DNA of 58,384 nt, from NCBI GenBank assembly GCA_027068485.1, contig JAMOSB010000014.1, positions 1-58,384 of the forward strand. The letters run 5' to 3'. Below the pieces are notes generated by a model. The model was not told the origin of the DNA and ran no database searches. It saw only the letters and a list, made by a program, of their open reading frames with translations. A program made the position numbers and the translations under genes. Of the stretch, positions 55,347-58,384 are shown piece by piece (positions within the stretch are counted from its first letter, which is position 1; each line of letters starts with the position of its first letter). Source of the DNA: Sulfurovum sp. (GTDB lineage Bacteria > Campylobacterota > Campylobacteria > Campylobacterales > Sulfurovaceae).

Positions 55347-55658
55347 CTACTTGTCCATTGATCTGATTTCAACTTCGATTTCAGGTGCTAGATCCAACTT
55401 CATAAGTGAATCAATAGTATCTGAAGTAGCCGAAACGATGTCGATCATTCTTCCATGAATTCTAATCTCAAACTGCTCACGCGAATCTTTGTTTACATGT
55501 GGCGATTTAAGCACGGTATAACGCTTCATCTTAGTTGGCATTGGAATTGGCCCTCTAATCTCTGCACCTGTACGCTTAACTGCATCTACGATAGCAGCAA
55601 CTGATCTGTCTAAAACTCTGTGATCATAAGCTTTAAGCTTCAATCTAATCTTTTCCAT
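55347..55658 (-). CDS. rpsJ: 30S ribosomal protein S10
   Basis: The 103-residue protein starts [20 protein letters not shown] and has [20 protein letters not shown]. It is the first gene of the ribosomal cluster, with a leader and a TATAAT promoter upstream. Confidence 0.98.
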   Translation of the reverse strand: MEKIRLKLKAYDHRVLDRSVAAIVDAVKRTGAEIRGPIPMPTKMKRYTVLKSPHVNKDSREQFEIRIHGRMIDIVSATSDTIDSLMKLDLAPEIEVEIRSMDK

Positions 55659-55753
55659 ATTTACCCTTTAAAGAACTCGTTAGCAAGGCAAAGCCAAGGT
55701 GCCTAAAACACAGGGGGTTACCCTCTAACCTAAATTTAGGAACTCAGATTATA
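55659..55753 (-). promoter_or_regulatory. Promoter and leader of the S10 operon
   Basis: TATAAT lies at 55753-55748 on the minus strand, giving a leader of about 80 nt. It contains the palindrome CCTAAATTTAGG (55729-55740), a GGTTA/TAACC hairpin and an AGGCA/TGCCT hairpin. It is much shorter than the E. coli S10 leader, so control by L4 would need a different structure. Confidence 0.55.
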
Positions 55754-55815
55754 CCAAAACTTTCCCCGATGCACAATGTTTTCTAGTCAAAATACGCTAC
55801 AATATAGAAAAAAGC

Positions 55816-55832
55816 TTCCTTTTAAAAAGGAA
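55816..55832. terminator. AT-rich hairpin between the divergent rpsJ and ATPase genes
   Basis: TTCCTTTT and AAAAGGAA form a perfect eight-pair stem. On the minus strand it is followed by GCTTTTTT, the form of an intrinsic terminator that would stop antisense transcription into the S10 promoter. On the plus strand it lies in the 5' leader of the ATPase gene. A TACAAT -10 candidate lies at 55798-55803 on the plus strand. Confidence 0.4.
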
Positions 55833-55851
55833 ACTATCGGGGATTTGACCT

Positions 55852-56934
55852 ATGGAACTTATCGAATATCTTCACAATCAGCACTATACTACAGAGAACT
55901 ATGTCGTACGCAAGACACAACTCCCCCCAGAAGGAGATATCAACCTCTATGGGGTACGCGGTGCAGGCAAATCGACCCTTGTACTAGATCTACTCTCCTC
56001 TGAGGCGGAGGTGAAGATCCTCTATATCGACCTAGAGGATCCCAATCTCACCTTCTCCCCCCTCTCCCTCACTCAACTACAACGCTATATCACCCAAGAG
56101 CAGATTAGCCTCTTGATACTCGACCACTACCTCGCAGGCTATCTCCCCGCTTTCCCCCAAGTCGCACGCAAAATTATTGTCTCTCGTATCCCACTTCACG
56201 ATACCACTCTCATCCCACTAGAGCTTTTCCCTCTTGATTATGAAGAGTTTCTTGCTTTTGAGAGTTCGATCTTCTCTACCACTACCTTCAACCACTTCCT
56301 AAGACGAGGAACACTCCCTGCTATGGCAAAGATCCAAAAATCTACTACCACCACGATGAAGCAGTTCTTCCAGAGCCACTTTGACCCCAAAGAGCAACAG
56401 CTTCTTATCCTCCTTGCCCAGCACCACACCAAGCACCTCACCATCAATCAGATCTACAGTTACGCCAAAGAGAAGTTCAAACTCTCCAAAGATTGGCTCT
56501 ACCGTACCATTAAAGCCTTCACCCAAGAGGGGGTGCTTCTCTTCATCGATGACCACTACCAAAAATCAGGCAAAAAGATGCTCCTCTTTGATTTTGCCTT
56601 CGCCAAATACCTCACCCTAGGACAACCTTTTATCACACAGTTTGATACCATGGTTGCCCTTGCCCTTCTCAAGCATGGTATCCCCTTTGAGACCTTGGGT
56701 ATCCACGGCTACCTTACCCACACCCATACCCTTATCATCCCTGCCCCCTTTGAGAGTGAAGAGAGCCTCTGGGTCAAGTCCCAAAATAAGTTCTCCCTCT
56801 ACAAAAAATATGGCATCTCACACATCACCATCATCACTGTAGCCAATAGCTATGAGTATACCATCGAGAAGATCGGGTTTGAAGCCCTCCCCTTCTATGA
56901 ATGGACGATTGTAGAGGATGACAATTCAGTATAA
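55852..56934 (+). CDS. AAA-type ATPase with DUF4143-like C-terminus (HP1321-like)
   Basis: The 360-residue protein has a P-loop GVRGAGKSTLVLDLL (residues ~34-48), a Walker-B-like ISLLILDHYL and a sensor-type SRIPLHDT. The middle holds a winged-helix-like part (TINQIYSYAKEKFKLSKDWL). The C-terminal third resembles the nuclease-like end of AAA_14/DUF4143 proteins. Helicobacter pylori keeps a comparable ATP-binding protein (HP1321) beside rpsJ, so the position is conserved in the phylum. Function unknown; the fold suggests DNA-related NTPase. Confidence 0.8.
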   Translation: MELIEYLHNQHYTTENYVVRKTQLPPEGDINLYGVRGAGKSTLVLDLLSSEAEVKILYIDLEDPNLTFSPLSLTQLQRYITQEQISLLILDHYLAGYLPAFPQVARKIIVSRIPLHDTTLIPLELFPLDYEEFLAFESSIFSTTTFNHFLRRGTLPAMAKIQKSTTTTMKQFFQSHFDPKEQQLLILLAQHHTKHLTINQIYSYAKEKFKLSKDWLYRTIKAFTQEGVLLFIDDHYQKSGKKMLLFDFAFAKYLTLGQPFITQFDTMVALALLKHGIPFETLGIHGYLTHTHTLIIPAPFESEESLWVKSQNKFSLYKKYGISHITIITVANSYEYTIEKIGFEALPFYEWTIVEDDNSV

Positions 56935-56961
56935 CTTAATCTTCCATTGGCTATTATTCGC

Positions 56962-57070
56962 GTGCCTCTTTTCAGACCTGTGCAACGGTACTGAGAGACA
57001 ATGGGTCAGGATGGGAACATAGCAGCCCACCTCTCCTTACTGTGTGCCGCAGGGATCTGGGGAGAGGTAC
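56962..57070 (+). ncRNA. ffs: Signal recognition particle RNA (small bacterial type)
   Basis: The conserved domain IV loop is present as GGGTCAGGATGGGAACATAG followed by CAGCCC. The 5' stretch GTGCCTCTTTTCAGACC pairs with GGATCTGGGGAGAGGTAC at the 3' end to give one long hairpin of about 109 nt. It binds Ffh and guides membrane protein insertion. A TATTAT -10 box lies at 56952-56957. Confidence 0.92.
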
Positions 57071-57140
57071 TACACTACTTAATCTTATTTTCAAGCTCAA
57101 AATTACTTTTGTCCCTTGTCCCAATAAGAGTATTGACCGT

Positions 57141-57228
57141 AGAGAGGTGGCCGAGTGGTCGAAGGCGCACGACTGGAACTCGTGTATGGGGCAACTCATC
57201 GAGGGTTCGAATCCCTTCCTCTCTGCCA
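57141..57228 (+). tRNA. tRNA-Ser (GGA)
   Basis: The 88 bases have an acceptor stem AGAGAGG/CCTCTCT, discriminator G, encoded CCA, anticodon loop CTGGAAC (anticodon GGA) and the long variable arm of serine tRNAs. It lies 70 bases after ffs and may share its transcript. It is followed by the AT-rich DUF262 gene. Confidence 0.96.
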
Positions 57229-57303
57229 GTCATCCCCATAAAACTTTTCAAAAATTATCCTAGAGTCTAGTAAACTTTAAGCGTCCAAAAGGTAGCTTAG
57301 CAC

Positions 57304-57348
57304 ATGACTACAACGAACAAAAACCCGTATTCAGGAGGAATTTTTTGA
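57304..57348 (+). CDS. 14-codon upstream ORF coupled to the DUF262 gene
   Basis: The frame reads MTTTNKNPYSGGIF and its TGA stop overlaps the TTG start of the next gene (TTGA). The ribosome-binding site AGGAGG of the next gene lies inside it. It has no visible ribosome-binding site of its own, so it may be chance or a remnant of an earlier gene. Confidence 0.25.
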   Translation: MTTTNKNPYSGGIF

Positions 57349-58262
57349 AAGCACAAGACATACAATTTTTTAAATTACTACAAGGCTCAAAGCAGTTTAT
57401 CATCCCTATTTACCAACGAACATACAGTTGGGGAGTAAAACAGTGCCGACAGCTCTTATCTGATATAGAAAAGATAGGAAAAAGTGAAGAGTTCTCTGGA
57501 CATTTCTTGGGCTCTATTGTTTATATACAAGAACACCACCAAACAACAAGCGATGTACCTAAACTACTCGTCATAGATGGTCAACAGCGTTTGACTACCA
57601 TAAGCATCTTACTAACAGCACTGGCAAACGCTATAGAAGACAGCGATAAAGAGTTAAGCATCAGTGCAAAAAAGATACGCAATCTATATCTCTTCAACTC
57701 AGAAGAGGAGGATAAGAAGTATTTTAAGCTCATACTGACTCAGAGTGATAAGGACACCCTGTTACAGTTGCAAAAGTCTAAAGATCTACCTGCGAAAGAG
57801 TCTGTGAGAATAGCTGAAAACTATGACTATTTTTTGAAAGATCTAGCAAAGATGAATTTGGAAACCATCTATAGAGGTTTGCAGAAACTATTTGTGGTAG
57901 AGGTATCTTTAGAGAGAGGCAAAGATAATCCTCAACTTATTTTTGAAAGTATGAACTCTACTGGGTTAGACTTGACGCAAGCAGACTTGATACGAAACTA
58001 CATCTTGATGGGATTAGAAGCTAAAATACAAAAAGAGCTCTATGAAAACTACTGGTACCTCATGGAACAATCATTTGGCAACGAGTATGCTACTAAATTT
58101 GATGCCTTTGTAAGAGATTACTTGACTATCAAAAACAAGGGTGACATACCAAACAAAAATGCTGTTTACGAAGCATTTAAAGAGTACTTTACCAAAGAGA
58201 GCTTTGCAGGGTTAGATGTGGAGACTATAGTTAAAGATTTATATGAATACTCTAAACATTAG
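57345..58262 (+). CDS. DUF262 (GmrSD-like) protein, C-terminus cut by IS
   Basis: The N-terminal DUF262 domain is clear: IPIYQRTYSWG near residue 20 and LLVIDGQQRLTTISIL near residue 76, the ParB/Srx-like nucleotide-binding motif. FESMNSTGLDLTQADLIRNY follows near residue 205. Related type IV restriction proteins (GmrSD) continue with a DUF1524 HNH-type nuclease domain and are about twice as long. Here the frame ends at YEYSKH exactly where the IS begins, and the TAG stop is made by the join. Nuclease function is therefore probably lost. The start is TTG with a strong AGGAGG six bases ahead. It is AT-rich and sits next to a tRNA, which suggests transfer. Confidence 0.85.
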   Translation: MKAQDIQFFKLLQGSKQFIIPIYQRTYSWGVKQCRQLLSDIEKIGKSEEFSGHFLGSIVYIQEHHQTTSDVPKLLVIDGQQRLTTISILLTALANAIEDSDKELSISAKKIRNLYLFNSEEEDKKYFKLILTQSDKDTLLQLQKSKDLPAKESVRIAENYDYFLKDLAKMNLETIYRGLQKLFVVEVSLERGKDNPQLIFESMNSTGLDLTQADLIRNYILMGLEAKIQKELYENYWYLMEQSFGNEYATKFDAFVRDYLTIKNKGDIPNKNAVYEAFKEYFTKESFAGLDVETIVKDLYEYSKH

Positions 58263-58384
58263 ACTTCTTGCATAACCTATTATTTAACCGCAAAACCTCT
58301 ATCCAAGTTTACTAAAGCACAGATTAGATTAAATCTCAAGCCAAATCTTTTTCTTCTATTCCTGTATTTTGTAGCAACAATTTT
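58261..58384 (-). mobile_element. Right end of the insertion sequence, partial
   Basis: Bases 58261-58277 read AGACTTCTTGCATAACC, the inverted partner of the IS end at 107-123. The transposase stop lies 3 bases further in. The element runs out of the window. The transposase orientation is the same as at the left end, so the two copies are direct repeats in the window. Confidence 0.85.
58280..58384 (-). CDS. Transposase, C-terminal fragment
   Basis: The minus-strand frame entering from the right reads KIVATKYRNRRKRFGLRFNL and continues to DRGFAVK before a TAA. The R-N-R-R-K-R-F-G-L-R-F-N-L-I stretch is the common end of IS5-family DDE transposases, with the last catalytic Glu lying further upstream and out of the window. 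The stop lies close to the inverted repeat, as in compact IS elements. Confidence 0.8.
   Translation of the reverse strand, partial: KIVATKYRNRRKRFGLRFNLICALVNLDRGFAVK

Noticed and set aside
1-58384. Composite transposon made of the two flanking IS copies
   Set aside because: The segment holds the essential S10-spc-alpha cluster, rpoA, secY and complex I. A contig break at a repeated IS explains the ends better.

Overview
The window reads as chromosome of a free-living member of the Campylobacterota (Epsilonproteobacteria), most likely from the Sulfurovum/Sulfurimonas side of the phylum. The reasons are a complex I operon without normal nuoE/nuoF and with two tandem nuoG genes, a UbiA-type prenyltransferase of the futalosine menaquinone kind, an S10-spc-alpha ribosomal cluster without rpmD (L30), an HP1321-like ATPase divergent from rpsJ, and promoters with good TATAAT -10 boxes but weak -35 boxes. 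The genus is an inference.

Both window ends lie inside copies of one insertion sequence. Bases 1-124 carry its left end with the start of a transposase, and 58261-58384 carry its right end with the end of a transposase. The two ends share a perfect 17-base terminal inverted repeat and both transposase pieces lie on the minus strand. Each copy has cut a host gene: a papain/hydrolase fusion on the left and a DUF262 gene on the right. The window therefore looks like a contig that breaks at a repeated IS.

Left accessory part (about 0.1-14.6 kb): a caspase-like protease runs directly into a papain-like protease fused to an alpha/beta hydrolase. Beside them is an operon of two small membrane proteins and a ComEC-type metallo-beta-lactamase-fold enzyme. 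Next come two very large exported proteins, one of 900 aa and one of about 1770 aa with repeated PPC domains, discoidin-like modules and two VWA domains, then a two-SH3b protein and a lipoprotein. This block is visibly GC-richer than the ribosomal genes. Its joint function is unknown. The three cytoplasmic hydrolases resemble effector sets of bacterial conflict systems, but no sensor NTPase is present.

Middle part (14.6-21 kb): an OmpR-type two-component pair, a 29-codon membrane peptide translationally coupled to nfo (endonuclease IV), a lipoprotein, two identical tRNA-Glu genes, a menaquinone prenyltransferase (mqnP), pssA, miaA and a small unknown protein.

Complex I operon (21.1-38.8 kb, minus strand): nuoA-B-C-D, then a small alanine/lysine/glutamate-rich protein in the nuoE place, then a fusion of a NuoF-like iron-sulfur domain with a GltD-like FAD/NAD(P)H oxidoreductase in the nuoF place, then two nuoG genes with different iron-sulfur equipment, then nuoH-I-J-K-L-M-N. 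The electron-input arm is thus rebuilt, and this is the most striking feature of the window.

Housekeeping part (39-57.2 kb): purN, murE, an unknown gene and an nfu-type scaffold. Then the ribosomal cluster runs on the minus strand from rpsJ to rplQ with secY, map, infA, rpmJ and rpoA embedded. A structured leader between infA and rpmJ, with its own promoter, can fold into a three-helix junction. On the plus strand follow the ATPase, the SRP RNA gene ffs, tRNA-Ser(GGA) and the IS-truncated DUF262 gene.
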